Source of the DNA: an uncultured Schlesneria sp.
Lineage (GTDB): Bacteria > Planctomycetota > Planctomycetia > Planctomycetales > Planctomycetaceae
Assembly: GCA_903834925.1 (NCBI GenBank)
Contig: CAILLA010000146.1
Coordinates: 1-64,000, forward strand
Direction of reading: 5' to 3'
Length of the DNA: 64,000 bases
The first letter of the stretch is position 1, and the number at the start of each line of letters is the position of its first letter. Both the position numbers and the translations under genes were made by a program. A model generated the notes under the pieces. The model did no database searches and was not told the DNA's origin. It saw only the letters and a list, made by a program, of their open reading frames with translations. Below, in pieces: positions 28,363 through 37,176 of this stretch.

Positions 28363-30018
28363 TCACTGAACTATCGTCGTGCTCGGATCAAAACGGTCGT
28401 ACGCGAGAACCAATAGCGGCACAAGTGCTCCGCACTCGACCACCAGTACAAATCCGGCACCGGCAACCGCTACCACGGGCGATTGTAGTGCTAATGCACC
28501 GGGCAATGCAGCGATGATGACGAAGATTGCGCCAGCTCCCAGCATTAGCATCTTCAGGGTCATGAAGATCATTTGCTTTCCCGAGTTCTGGAAGTCGCCT
28601 GGAGCACCTTTGGCCAATCGAGTCGGATAAATGTAGAAGACGAGCTTGTCGATTCCGAACAACAATAAATTCAGCGGCAACGTCAAGATGGCTCCGCACA
28701 ACAGCCACGGTGCCAGATTCGTATAGACACAGGCCAAAACGACAATAAAGGTCGATTGAATCACCGAGAGCAGGATTGGAAATCCAATCAAGTCACCGAT
28801 GACAACGGAGATGGAGCGAATAGGAAGTGATTTCAGATACCCAACCCGTTCGATTTCGTTTTGTATTGACAAGCAGATGAGAAAGCTCATGTAGGCCATC
28901 GAGCCTAGACCGACGAAGGGAGCGGCAACGATCCGGGTGGATTCTGATCCTGATCGACCAATCACGACGACTAGGGTCGCGGCGAATGTGACGGCCCCGG
29001 CAAGGACCCACAAAAGCCTGGATGAGGACCGAAATGTTGTTGTCATCCGTTGCCATAAAACAGGACCGATTCCACCCCAAAAGGGAAGTTGAGCGATTTT
29101 TCGTTGAGCGACCGAGGAATCTCGCTTCGATTCAAAGGCATGCCATGCCCCCTTAGACTGCATTAGCTTAAGTCGCTCCGTCATTTTCTCGCTGATCGCT
29201 AAAGCCGATTCCAGCGACAGGGCATCCAGCCGAAATGCGAGCAACAACAAGGACAGGTCAACCGCGAACGGGACCGCGGCATAGGGGAAAAAGGTTTTCC
29301 AATCAGGAGCCGTAAGAGCTCGAACAAAAACGAAAAACGGAGCGAGCATCAGTTTGCCAGCGGTCGATTCCTTGAAGACCTTGAGGTAGGCATCAAAATC
29401 ATTTCCGTTGACCGACTGAACCGTTTGGGTGACTGCCACAAAAACCAGGATGCCGAATAACAGGCCGAGTACTCGTCGGATCACGACGCTCAGTTTTTCT
29501 TCCAGGATCTGTCTCAAGAACGAAACGTTCATCGTCAGCAGCTGCAAAAACGACAACGTCATGGCGACCGCCAGCCAGCGAGGGATTGCCATTCCGAACC
29601 GGGGACTCGTAAATAAGCCAAAAAACAGCGAAATTCCCGTGATACCAAGCAGGCTTTTCAAAAGTAAATAGGCCAGCAACTGCTTGCGGGTGATCGGTGC
29701 CGGAAAAAGAAATGCTGCTTCGCTCGCCGAGAAATAGACGGTCGCCTCACCCGTTGAAAAGACCAATGTATAGAACGTGAAGGCAAACAGTCCCAGCGGC
29801 AGGAAGTCGTTTTGCATTTTGTTGAGGGCATCGGAGACCTGCGGGGACTGAGCCCCGACTCGGCTGGCAAAGTAAATCGACCCCAGGCCATACAAGGACA
29901 TTAGGGCGATAAATCCGACGAAAAAAAGTCCGCGCCATGTTCGCAGGCTTCGGCCCAATTGGCGAAACCCGCCGCGCCATTGAAATCGCATCAGCTTCCA
30001 CAAAGCGGGATGAAACAT
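28363..30018 (-). CDS. ABC exporter permease (putative ABC_export family)
   Basis: 551 aa, with about 12-14 hydrophobic segments in two clusters. The N-terminus begins MFHPALWKLMRFQWRGGFRQ, then a first transmembrane segment. EAAFLFPAPITRKQLLAYLLLKS near residue 105 is typical of the putative ABC exporter family that pairs with a separate ATPase. It starts 27 bp after the ATPase gene ends. Substrate unknown. An inner hydrophilic stretch (residues about 290-325, MTERLKLMQSKGAWHAFESK) probably contacts the ATPase. Confidence 0.82.
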   Translation of the reverse strand: MFHPALWKLMRFQWRGGFRQLGRSLRTWRGLFFVGFIALMSLYGLGSIYFASRVGAQSPQVSDALNKMQNDFLPLGLFAFTFYTLVFSTGEATVYFSASEAAFLFPAPITRKQLLAYLLLKSLLGITGISLFFGLFTSPRFGMAIPRWLAVAMTLSFLQLLTMNVSFLRQILEEKLSVVIRRVLGLLFGILVFVAVTQTVQSVNGNDFDAYLKVFKESTAGKLMLAPFFVFVRALTAPDWKTFFPYAAVPFAVDLSLLLLAFRLDALSLESALAISEKMTERLKLMQSKGAWHAFESKRDSSVAQRKIAQLPFWGGIGPVLWQRMTTTFRSSSRLLWVLAGAVTFAATLVVVIGRSGSESTRIVAAPFVGLGSMAYMSFLICLSIQNEIERVGYLKSLPIRSISVVIGDLIGFPILLSVIQSTFIVVLACVYTNLAPWLLCGAILTLPLNLLLFGIDKLVFYIYPTRLAKGAPGDFQNSGKQMIFMTLKMLMLGAGAIFVIIAALPGALALQSPVVAVAGAGFVLVVECGALVPLLVLAYDRFDPSTTIVQ

Positions 30019-30045
30019 GTTAAGTCTGCCAAAAAGGAGCCGTTG

Positions 30046-30801
30046 TTATTCTTTCGTGACGTCTGACACGACCGCAGCTGTCGGTTCGGTGAACTGAAAG
30101 AAGATTTCTTCCAGCGACGTATCTGTTCCGGCAGTTTCCATTTTACTTTTGGCTTCGGCGATGGTTCCCTGAAACAGACATTCGCCTCGATGCAAGATCA
30201 GTAAATGGCTGCAAAGATCATCAATCAGATCGAGCAGGTGAGAACTGACCATGACGGCCGCTCCGGCAGCCGCTCGTTCGCGAATCGAGGTTTTCAACGT
30301 TCGAATCCCGCGAGGATCGAGTCCGGTCAGTGGTTCGTCGAAGATGATGGCAACTGGATTGTGAAGGTAGGCACAGCAGATCGCCACCTTTTGACGCATT
30401 CCTCGCGACAATTCCTGAGCGATTGTGTTGCGCTTCTCGGTCAATTCGAATTGCTCCAGCAACCGTTCCGCTTCGTCAGCAAATTCGGCCATCCGGTAGA
30501 CAGACGCAGTGAACTCAAGGTGTTCCCAGACTGTAAGGACATCAAAAAGCTGTGGTTCGTCGGGAATGAATGCCAACCGGCTTTTGGCCGCGATTGGGTC
30601 ATCGACGATATCGAACCCCTCAACGGACAATCGTCCTTTGGAGGGTGGGATGATCCCGACCAGTGCCCGCATTGTCGTGGTTTTCCCGGCACCGTTCGGG
30701 CCGACCACACCCAAGACGGAACCTGCAGCCACTTCAAAACTTAATCCACGAACGGCGACCGTGTTACGGTAGGATTTTTCATAGCCTTCAACTCGAATCA
30801 T
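30046..30801 (-). CDS. ABC transporter ATP-binding protein
   Basis: 251 aa from the ATG at 30801; the longer ORF (to 30894) adds 31 residues with no family match. Walker A GPNGAGKTTTM near 40, Q-loop region FIPDEPQLFDVLTVWEH, signature LSRGMRQKVAI near 135, Walker B VAIIFDEPLTGLDPRG near 155, and H-loop VMVSSHLLDLI. It belongs to the DrrA/NatA-like exporter class and powers the adjacent permease. The signature has Arg-Gly-Met in place of the usual Gly-Gly-Met, a common variant. Confidence 0.92.
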   Translation of the reverse strand: MIRVEGYEKSYRNTVAVRGLSFEVAAGSVLGVVGPNGAGKTTTMRALVGIIPPSKGRLSVEGFDIVDDPIAAKSRLAFIPDEPQLFDVLTVWEHLEFTASVYRMAEFADEAERLLEQFELTEKRNTIAQELSRGMRQKVAICCAYLHNPVAIIFDEPLTGLDPRGIRTLKTSIRERAAAGAAVMVSSHLLDLIDDLCSHLLILHRGECLFQGTIAEAKSKMETAGTDTSLEEIFFQFTEPTAAVVSDVTKE

Positions 30802-31184
30802 GGGACGCTCATCATTCGTTGGGAATCGGTCTGTTATAGTCGAGATCTTCTCGACGGGTTTCAATTGGCCATTTTGATTGTAGAACGTCAACATCGGATT
30901 TACATTCCACAGACAAAAACGCTTTTTTATGTGATGGCGATTGGGGCTGGCATTGGTTTTGTGCCACTGCTTGTCCGTCCTCGGTCAAGCCGTGCTCTTT
31001 CCTCGCAACAATTAATCCTGTGCCATTGCTTCTCCGCAGACTCCGAAGCTGTGACACAGGATTTTCCTATCCATCTAAACGTAATTGATAGCTTTGCCTA
31101 AGCCAAAACCTGCGAGCACTTCAATTTCCCGGTTCTGTGTGCTACAATACTGTGCTTCAAAATGAACTTGGGACACGGAAAATC
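30802..31184. other. divergent intergenic region, ABC / carA
   Basis: 383 bp with no supported gene. It contains the degenerate family-1 element (30961-31057). The carA and ABC promoters must lie in its flanks; no pyrimidine attenuator-like hairpin with a T-run is visible before carA. Confidence 0.5.
30961..31057. repeat. palindromic element, family 1 degenerate copy
   Basis: 97 bp bounded by GTGCCACTGCTTGTCC and GAAGCTGTGACAC, with internal CGGTCAAGCCGTGCTCTTT and CCGCAGACTCCGAAG that line up with the 100-bp copies at 27819 and 33031. Similar length and order, but diverged. Confidence 0.65.
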
Positions 31185-32312
31185 ATGAGTCTGCTGGCAT
31201 CCGCAAAACTCGCTCTCGCTGACGGTACGGTTTATTCAGGGAAAGCATTTGGTGCGACGGGCGAGGTTTACGGGGAAGTCTGCTTTAATACGAGCATGAC
31301 CGGGTATCAAGAGATCCTGACGGACCCCTCCTATTGTGGTCAGATTGTCGCCATGACGTACCCTTTAATCGGGAATTATGGCGTTAACACAGAAGACACC
31401 GAAAGCCGGGGTCTGTTTCTTCGCGGGTTTGTCGTTCGAGAGTTGTGCCAGCAGCCAAGCAATTTCCGGTCAAACGACACCCTTGACGCGTATCTGCGTA
31501 AAAACAAAGTGGTCGGTATTGAGGGGATTGACACTCGATCGCTGGTTCGCCATCTGCGAATTCGCGGCGCGATGACAGGGGTTCTTTCAACGATCGATCT
31601 GGATGACGCATCGCTGATCAAAAAGGCTCAGCAAAGTCCAACGCTGGTCGGGCAAGATCTGGTTCAAGAGGTCATGCCGAAAGCCTCGTTCGACTGGACT
31701 GAAGGATTGTCGGAACTTGGCCTCAGCGGGACAACATTGCCATCTCCAACCGGCAAGCAACTGCACGTGGTTGCGATCGATTACGGAATGAAGTGGAACA
31801 TCCTCAGGCACCTGAAAGCAATGGGCTGTCGGGTTACGGTTGTTCCCGGTACGTCGACTGCGGAACAAATCCTGGCATTAAATCCTGATGGAGTGTTCCT
31901 TTCGAATGGGCCAGGCGACCCTCGTCCGCTGACTTATGCGATCGATACGATCCGGAATCTGCTTGGCAAAGTTCCCGTGTTTGGAATTTGCCTCGGCCAT
32001 CAACTGCTGGGACTGGCGTGCGGCGCCGAGATCTACAAATTGAAATTCGGTCATCGTGGTGCAAACCAGCCGGTGCTGAATAAAGAGAGCGGCCGGGTCG
32101 AGATCACGTCACAGAATCACGGATTCGCAATCTCGGGCGAGTCGCTGCCGAAGACGCTCGAAGTGACGCATGTGAATCTGAATGATCAGACAATCGAAGG
32201 GCTTCGTCACAAGGACTTTCCGGCGTTCTGCGTTCAGTATCACCCGGAAGCCTCGTCCGGACCTCACGATAGCAGTTATTTGTTCCAAGCGTTTTATCAA
32301 CTGATGAGTTAG
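31185..32312 (+). CDS. carA: carbamoyl-phosphate synthase small subunit
   Basis: 375 aa from the ATG at 31185. Glutamine amidotransferase subunit that supplies ammonia to CarB for arginine and pyrimidine synthesis. N-terminal CPSase domain: ALADGTVYSGKAFGA, FNTSMTGYQEILTDPSY, GIDTRSLVRHLR. C-terminal class I glutaminase triad: Cys in VFGICLGHQLLGL near 265, and His/Glu in QYHPEASSGPHDS near 350. SNGPGDPRPL is typical. carB is not adjacent. ndk follows after 15 bp and is probably co-transcribed. Confidence 0.96.
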   Translation: MSLLASAKLALADGTVYSGKAFGATGEVYGEVCFNTSMTGYQEILTDPSYCGQIVAMTYPLIGNYGVNTEDTESRGLFLRGFVVRELCQQPSNFRSNDTLDAYLRKNKVVGIEGIDTRSLVRHLRIRGAMTGVLSTIDLDDASLIKKAQQSPTLVGQDLVQEVMPKASFDWTEGLSELGLSGTTLPSPTGKQLHVVAIDYGMKWNILRHLKAMGCRVTVVPGTSTAEQILALNPDGVFLSNGPGDPRPLTYAIDTIRNLLGKVPVFGICLGHQLLGLACGAEIYKLKFGHRGANQPVLNKESGRVEITSQNHGFAISGESLPKTLEVTHVNLNDQTIEGLRHKDFPAFCVQYHPEASSGPHDSSYLFQAFYQLMS

Positions 32313-32327
32313 AGAAGGAATTTGTCG

Positions 32328-32795
32328 ATGGCGGTCGAACGTAGTTTTGTGTTGCTGAAACCAGATGCCGTGGCTCGTCGTCTGGTCGGAGAAATTCTCG
32401 GCCGGTTCGAGTCAAAGGGATTAAAGATCGTTGGCATGAAGATGCTGAAAGTGACTCCGGAACTTTCCAAGCAGCATTATGCAGAACATGTTCACAAGCC
32501 ATTTTACCCCATGTTGGAAGAATTCATTACGTCTGGGCCCGTTGTGGCACTGGCCGTCGAAGGTCCTCAAGCCATTTCGGTCATTCGAGCGATGCTCGGT
32601 TCGACAAACGGACGTGAAGCACCACTCGGAACGATTCGCGGCGACTTTGGTCTCAGCCGTCAGATGAATCTCGTGCATGGCAGCGACGGCCCCGATGCCG
32701 CCGCACGCGAGCTGGGAATTTATTTCAAGCCCGAAGAATTGATTGACTATTCCACGTCACTCGATCCGTGGACTTGTGCGGGCGACGAGAAGTAA
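32328..32795 (+). CDS. ndk: nucleoside diphosphate kinase
   Basis: 155 aa from the ATG at 32328 (AGAAGGAA seven bases upstream; a TTG two codons earlier is rejected). Transfers the gamma-phosphate between nucleotides through a phospho-histidine in NLVHGSDGPDAA near residue 116. RSFVLLKPDAVARRLVGEI and FITSGPVVALAVEG are typical. The family's usual NxxHGSD begins here as MNLVHGSD. A strong terminator follows at 32825. Confidence 0.95.
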   Translation: MAVERSFVLLKPDAVARRLVGEILGRFESKGLKIVGMKMLKVTPELSKQHYAEHVHKPFYPMLEEFITSGPVVALAVEGPQAISVIRAMLGSTNGREAPLGTIRGDFGLSRQMNLVHGSDGPDAAARELGIYFKPEELIDYSTSLDPWTCAGDEK

Positions 32796-32824
32796 CTGAT
32801 TGGAATGTGCCTGATAATCGTGTA

Positions 32825-32854
32825 GGTGGGTCGGTTTTCGACCCACCTTTTTTT
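32825..32854 (+). terminator. Rho-independent terminator of carA-ndk
   Basis: GGTGGGTCG, five-base loop, CGACCCACC, then seven Ts: a perfect 9-bp GC-rich stem 30 bp after the ndk stop. This is the clearest intrinsic terminator in the window. Confidence 0.93.
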
Positions 32855-33230
32855 ACGCACTTTGTCTACATTCCAACAGGAGGGCCAAGCGTCTGCTGAG
32901 CCGCTTGGTCAATGCGTATACTTACTTCGCGGCTCGGCGGGAGGATCGCCCAGGCGTGATGAAATGACCTGAAGATGAGATGTTTGCGTAAGTAGAGACG
33001 CGGTACTTTTGGAACAGAAACCCTCGAAATGGTACCACGGTTTTACCGTCGTCGGTAAGGCCGTGCTCGTCAAACGTGTTTCTGACCAAAGAAGTCACGG
33101 CCTTGTCGAAGACTCCAAAACCGTGGCACCCAGAGTTTCGACCGCTATTGCAATCATCAAGTGCAACAGTATTGGCTACGGCAATTTGACCATTTCATCA
33201 GGCCAGCCTCGCCCGCCCGACGCAATGCGG
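32855..33230. other. 376-bp intergenic region
   Basis: Convergent gap between the carA-ndk terminator and MoxR. Besides the 100-bp family-1 element at 33031-33130 nothing was recognised. Confidence 0.6.
33031..33130. repeat. 100-bp palindromic element, family 1 copy 2
   Basis: GGTACCACGGTTTTACCGTC at the left and CCAAAACCGTGGCACC at the right, exactly 100 bp as in copy 1. The two copies differ mainly in the loop. The upstream TTTTGGAACAGAAA and the downstream ATTTCATCAGGCC are shared with copy 1, so the repeated unit may be longer than the palindrome. Confidence 0.85.
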
Positions 33231-34304
33231 TCATCCCCGTGCAAGCCTGTCCGCTCGCTGGTTAAGTTCTACGGGGATCTTTTCAATCAGCATATCCACC
33301 ACGCTGTCCGCATTGATTCCTTCACTTTGCGCGGCGAAGGTTGTCACGAGGCGATGTCGCAAGACGGGATGAGCAACCGCCTTGATGTCCTCGGTTGTCA
33401 CATGGAAACGACCTTCTAAAAGCGCTCTTGCTTTTGCACCAAGGATCAGGTTTTGTCCGGCACGCGGCCCAGCGCCCCAGGACAAATATTCTTTGACGAA
33501 CTTTGGTGCATCGGGTTCTTTAGGGCGAGTTGCCCGGACGAGGTCTCGCGCGTAAACGAATACATGTTCTGCTACAGGGACCTTTCGCACGACCTCTTGT
33601 AAGGCCAGGATCTGTCGTCCGGTTAACGTGACAGTCAGCTGTGGCTCGTCGCCCCCAGTGGTTTGCTTCAGGATTCGCAATTCTTCCGCTGCATTTGGGT
33701 ACTTGACCACGATATTGAACATGAATCGGTCGAGTTGGGCTTCGGGCAGCGGATAGGTTCCTTCTTGTTCGATTGGGTTCTGAGTCGCCAGAACGAAAAA
33801 GGGAACGGGCAATCGATACGTGTTCGAACCGACGGTGACGTGCCGTTCCTGCATGGCTTCGAGAAGGGCGGCCTGCGTTTTCGGCGGAGTTCGATTGATT
33901 TCGTCGGCGAGCAAAACGTTCGTGAAGATCGGACCCTGCATGAATTGGAATAGCCGACGTCCAGATTCAGGGTCTTCCTGCAAGACGTCAGTTCCGGTGA
34001 TATCCGACGGCATCAGGTCGGGTGTGAACTGGATTCGGCGAAACGACAGCTGCAGGACTTTTGCCACAGTACTGACAAGCAACGTCTTGGCCAAACCGGG
34101 GACCCCCATCAACAGACAGTGTGACCGACAAAACATGGCGATCAATAATTGATCGACAACATCGTTTTGACCGATGATGACTTTGCCGATTTCCACCCGC
34201 AGTCGAGAGTAAGCACTCGCCAAGCCACGGATCGCAGCCATTTCCCGTTCGCGTGCGGTGGCATCTGCAGCGGTTGCAGGTTCGTCATTCGCTGCAGCGT
34301 TCAT
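33231..34304 (-). CDS. MoxR-family AAA+ ATPase
   Basis: 357 aa. Walker A variant [10 protein letters not shown] near residue 67, Walker [15 protein letters not shown] near 130, sensor 1 [13 protein letters not shown] near 170, and arginine-rich LDRFMFN. It is a chaperone-like ATPase that usually works with a DUF58/vWA partner. The window's DUF58 gene lies about 9 kb away (43154), so the two are split here. An Ala/Asp-rich linker (residues 1-20) precedes the domain. This is the housekeeping-type MoxR and is distinct from the one at 46401. Confidence 0.93.
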   Translation of the reverse strand: MNAAANDEPATAADATAREREMAAIRGLASAYSRLRVEIGKVIIGQNDVVDQLLIAMFCRSHCLLMGVPGLAKTLLVSTVAKVLQLSFRRIQFTPDLMPSDITGTDVLQEDPESGRRLFQFMQGPIFTNVLLADEINRTPPKTQAALLEAMQERHVTVGSNTYRLPVPFFVLATQNPIEQEGTYPLPEAQLDRFMFNIVVKYPNAAEELRILKQTTGGDEPQLTVTLTGRQILALQEVVRKVPVAEHVFVYARDLVRATRPKEPDAPKFVKEYLSWGAGPRAGQNLILGAKARALLEGRFHVTTEDIKAVAHPVLRHRLVTTFAAQSEGINADSVVDMLIEKIPVELNQRADRLARG

Positions 34305-34394
34305 CTCGTTGGTCTTTCTGTGGATCGAGTTTTTAACGAAAGGGAGTTACCATCATGACGAGACGTCTGACAATTTAAACAAGGAACTGCATCA

Positions 34395-35060
34395 ATGTCT
34401 AACAACGATCCCTGGGTCGACTCGAAAGCCGAAGTCCCGACGCCGCCCGCGAAGAAACCGATGAACGGCTGCCTCCTTGCAAGCTTGATCGTCGGCGGCC
34501 TTGGCATGGTTTGCCTGGTGGTCTGCTGCGGTGCATTTGCATGGTTCGCGTATACAATGAAGCCGACGATCACCAATGTTCCAGCCGAAGTCCGTGCCGC
34601 CAGTCAACAAGTCTTGAATATCAAAATTTCAGACGATTTTATTCCTGAAAACGCCATCACGATGGACAACATGATGTTTACCAATCGGATGGTGAAGTTC
34701 CGCCATAAAGAAGGAAAAGGTCAGTTGTTGATGGGGATGATGACGCTGAAGATTGGCGATCCCAATCAAGCAAAAGCCCAGTCGGGAGGAATGCGAGGCC
34801 CCTTCGAAATTGAATTGAAAACCAATCTGGACATCAAAAAGACGGAAACTCGCGACATCGTGATTAACGGCCAGAAGGCCTCGGTCGCGATCGGCGAAGC
34901 AGCAGATCGTAATACGGGCAAGGCGGTTCACACGGTTGAAATGAATACGAGTTTGCCGTCTGGAGAAGCGTTTCTCCTGTTGCGTCTGGACGACGATGTC
35001 TGGGACGAGGCAGCCGTTTTAAAAATGCTGGAAGAGTCAAAGTTACCGGGAGGTGAATGA
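34395..35060 (+). CDS. single-pass membrane hypothetical protein
   Basis: 221 aa, not recognised. A short cytoplasmic Pro-rich N-terminus, then one long transmembrane helix (residues about 29-53, Cys/Gly-rich with CLVVCCGAFAW). A soluble, presumably extracytoplasmic, domain of 165 residues follows, with beta-like alternation (FEIELKTNLDIKKTETRDIVINGQKASV is its core, spanning about 136-163). AGGA precedes the ATG. It is divergent from MoxR and convergent with the zinc-ribbon protein. Probably lineage-specific. Confidence 0.75.
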   Translation: MSNNDPWVDSKAEVPTPPAKKPMNGCLLASLIVGGLGMVCLVVCCGAFAWFAYTMKPTITNVPAEVRAASQQVLNIKISDDFIPENAITMDNMMFTNRMVKFRHKEGKGQLLMGMMTLKIGDPNQAKAQSGGMRGPFEIELKTNLDIKKTETRDIVINGQKASVAIGEAADRNTGKAVHTVEMNTSLPSGEAFLLLRLDDDVWDEAAVLKMLEESKLPGGE

Positions 35061-35075
35061 GCGAGAACCAGTTCG

Positions 35076-36014
35076 TCACGCGACGTCGCGAGCCCGGCCG
35101 TCTTCCGCACGGCGGTTTTGGGTTCCCGACGTTCGTCGTCGGACTCGGCGATGTTCTCGTTCCAGATCATCGAGCGCCAAGCTCATGTGGTAAACCTCTT
35201 CGGCAAGATGGTCGATCCGCCACGAAACTTCGTGAACGGTCTGTTCCATCCCCGCAGAAATCAACGTGACGACTCCAAGAAACAGCAACATTTGACCAAC
35301 AGCTGCGGTCAGCCAGCCTTTGGGCATGTATTCCGCCGGCCCACCAAAATAACTCCACATCACCAGCACAGTGCCGCAAGTCAGCAAACCGACTCCAGCG
35401 TAGGCACAGAGTTGGCCTGCCGCAGTCGACCAACTTGTGCGGCGAGCCAACTGCTTTTGAAGCGCGTCCCGAACCACGTGATCGTGGTCGAGATTCGTTT
35501 GAGCATTTTCGGATGAGTGGATTTTGGACTCGTCCTCTGAAGAATCGTCGTCTGTCGTTCTGGCGAGTTTGGGACCAGCGTTTAGCTTCTTTCGATCAGA
35601 TCGCTTCGTTCCCGATGATTTCGGTGGCTTCGAATCCGATGAAATTGCCTCCGAAGAATCGGGATCGTCATTTTGAGCGGCGGCAGTGAACTGCGCCGAT
35701 GGTGCCGGGACTTTCATTTGAGGCGGATCGAGACGATGCTCCGGCCTTGTACCGACATTTTCATGAGAGGCCGTTGACGAAGCTCGGGCGTTGACAGGCG
35801 ATGACGATCCGACATCGATAAGATTTTGGGCAGACCAACGAGCTAACAATTCTCGCGCGTCCCTTTCGGTTTCAATCGTACGGGGCGCGTTGACGACTCG
35901 AGGGGGTTCAAAAGCGGCAACGCCAAGTTCCGATTGGCAACGGGCGCAAAGCATACGTCGGTTGTCCGTGGACAACTCGGCCGCGACGTCAGCCCGGCAC
36001 GAAGAGCACCACAT
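35076..36014 (-). CDS. zinc-ribbon and two-helix membrane protein, hypothetical
   Basis: 312 aa. N-terminal CxxC pair WCSSCRAD and LCARCQSE (residues 3-29) forms a zinc ribbon. About 150 residues of low-complexity Ser/Asp/Pro linker follow. Two transmembrane helices lie near residues 195-255 (LCAYAGVGLLTCGTVLVMWS and MLLFLGVVTLISAGME). A terminal charged coiled-coil segment (VSWRIDHLAEEVYHMSLALD) and Arg-rich tail close it. GGAA precedes the ATG. The architecture suggests a cytoplasmic sensor or scaffold at the membrane; function unknown. Confidence 0.75.
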   Translation of the reverse strand: MWCSSCRADVAAELSTDNRRMLCARCQSELGVAAFEPPRVVNAPRTIETERDARELLARWSAQNLIDVGSSSPVNARASSTASHENVGTRPEHRLDPPQMKVPAPSAQFTAAAQNDDPDSSEAISSDSKPPKSSGTKRSDRKKLNAGPKLARTTDDDSSEDESKIHSSENAQTNLDHDHVVRDALQKQLARRTSWSTAAGQLCAYAGVGLLTCGTVLVMWSYFGGPAEYMPKGWLTAAVGQMLLFLGVVTLISAGMEQTVHEVSWRIDHLAEEVYHMSLALDDLEREHRRVRRRTSGTQNRRAEDGRARDVA

Positions 36015-36433
36015 CGGTCAATTCCGCAAGGTTAATTCGAAGACGAAAGGAAGATGATAATTGGCCATGAAATTGCCAATCACCGCGCGGAGGCTACCGA
36101 GACTCTTGTTTTCCTGCAAGATCGGTTCATTTGATTGATCGTCACTGCCAAACGTTTCTGGCTTAATCGCTTACGGATCAATCATCGACGCCCGAGAAAT
36201 ACGCGAGCCGTCGACGGCTTCCTACGCTGAATGACATTCTCAATTTCAAGATTAATGCCGATTCGGAGGTCTCTTTCGAGAAAAGACCAATGAATTTACG
36301 AGGTTTTTTCTTCGATCAAATTTCCTCACTGCAAAGATTGCCAATACTTGCCCTGGAAATCCCTCAACGGCATTAAGGTTGCACTCTTCCCGTACTTTGC
36401 CGATCAGCGACCTGGCAAGTCGTAGGAATATCC
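36015..36433. other. 419-bp divergent intergenic region
   Basis: No supported ORF. One short inverted repeat, ATTGGC...GCCAAT near 36060-36079, with a 9-base loop. Otherwise nothing recognised; promoters of both neighbours are expected. Confidence 0.5.
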
Positions 36434-37051
36434 ATGAGCATCATTACGTGTCGGTCCCATTATTCTCGCGAACCCCAAAGTTTCTTTGTGGGACAACCAG
36501 CGGAGGTTCAGCTGAACTACATTGGTGGTTCGACTGGTTCGTGGCGAGTGAGCAGTGTTACAACCCATTCCGGGGCTCCGATGAAAGCGGTGACCCACGT
36601 TGACATCGCGAAAGGGAAGATTGGTCGTTCACCGATGGGATCGTCGTGGATACTGCGAGGTATCGTGAGAAACACAAGGTTTGTAACGCGTGAAGAACGC
36701 CCGAATCTGGAACCTCACTATTTCAAGCAGGGACCTGTCGAATCGACCTGCGCCGCTTTGATCCCGATTCGAAAAACTGCCGCCTGGTGGAACCTTGAAC
36801 ACGACGAACGGCAAGAGATTATCGAAGCAAGATCAAGGCAACTCGGTTCGGGTATGCGATTTCTTCCCGCAATTGCACGGCGATTCTTGTACGGGCGAGA
36901 CTTGGGCGAACCATTCGATATGGTGACGTGGTTTGAGTACTCAAGCCGTGATCAATCGATTTTCGACGATTTAGCCGGAGCACTTCGTTCGTCGATGGAG
37001 TGGCAATACATCGAACGCGAAGTCGATATTCGGTTGATAAGAGAGCTGTGA
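36434..37051 (+). CDS. chlorite-dismutase-family-like protein
   Basis: 205 aa; ATG with AGGA eight bases upstream. The C-terminal half carries the family's pattern: AAWWNLEHDERQEIIEARSR, then FLPAIARRFLYGRDLGEPFD, VTWFEYSSRDQSIFDDL and LRSSMEWQYIEREVDIRL. This matches the Cld/DyP-related dimeric alpha+beta superfamily. Where many relatives have a haem-proximal His just before the LPAIAR segment, this one reads SGMRFLPAIAR, so haem binding is doubtful. Function is not predictable; it does not look like a true chlorite dismutase. Confidence 0.65.
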   Translation: MSIITCRSHYSREPQSFFVGQPAEVQLNYIGGSTGSWRVSSVTTHSGAPMKAVTHVDIAKGKIGRSPMGSSWILRGIVRNTRFVTREERPNLEPHYFKQGPVESTCAALIPIRKTAAWWNLEHDERQEIIEARSRQLGSGMRFLPAIARRFLYGRDLGEPFDMVTWFEYSSRDQSIFDDLAGALRSSMEWQYIEREVDIRLIREL

Positions 37052-37176
37052 TCGTGATTTCTTCGCTCTGATTTTGAATCCACGAGACTCATGACGCCTT
37101 TGCGAGTTTCTGCGTCGTATGTCTATGATACTTCCAGTTGTTTGCCTCAAGGCCACACGTCCTGGAAGTTCACCTC

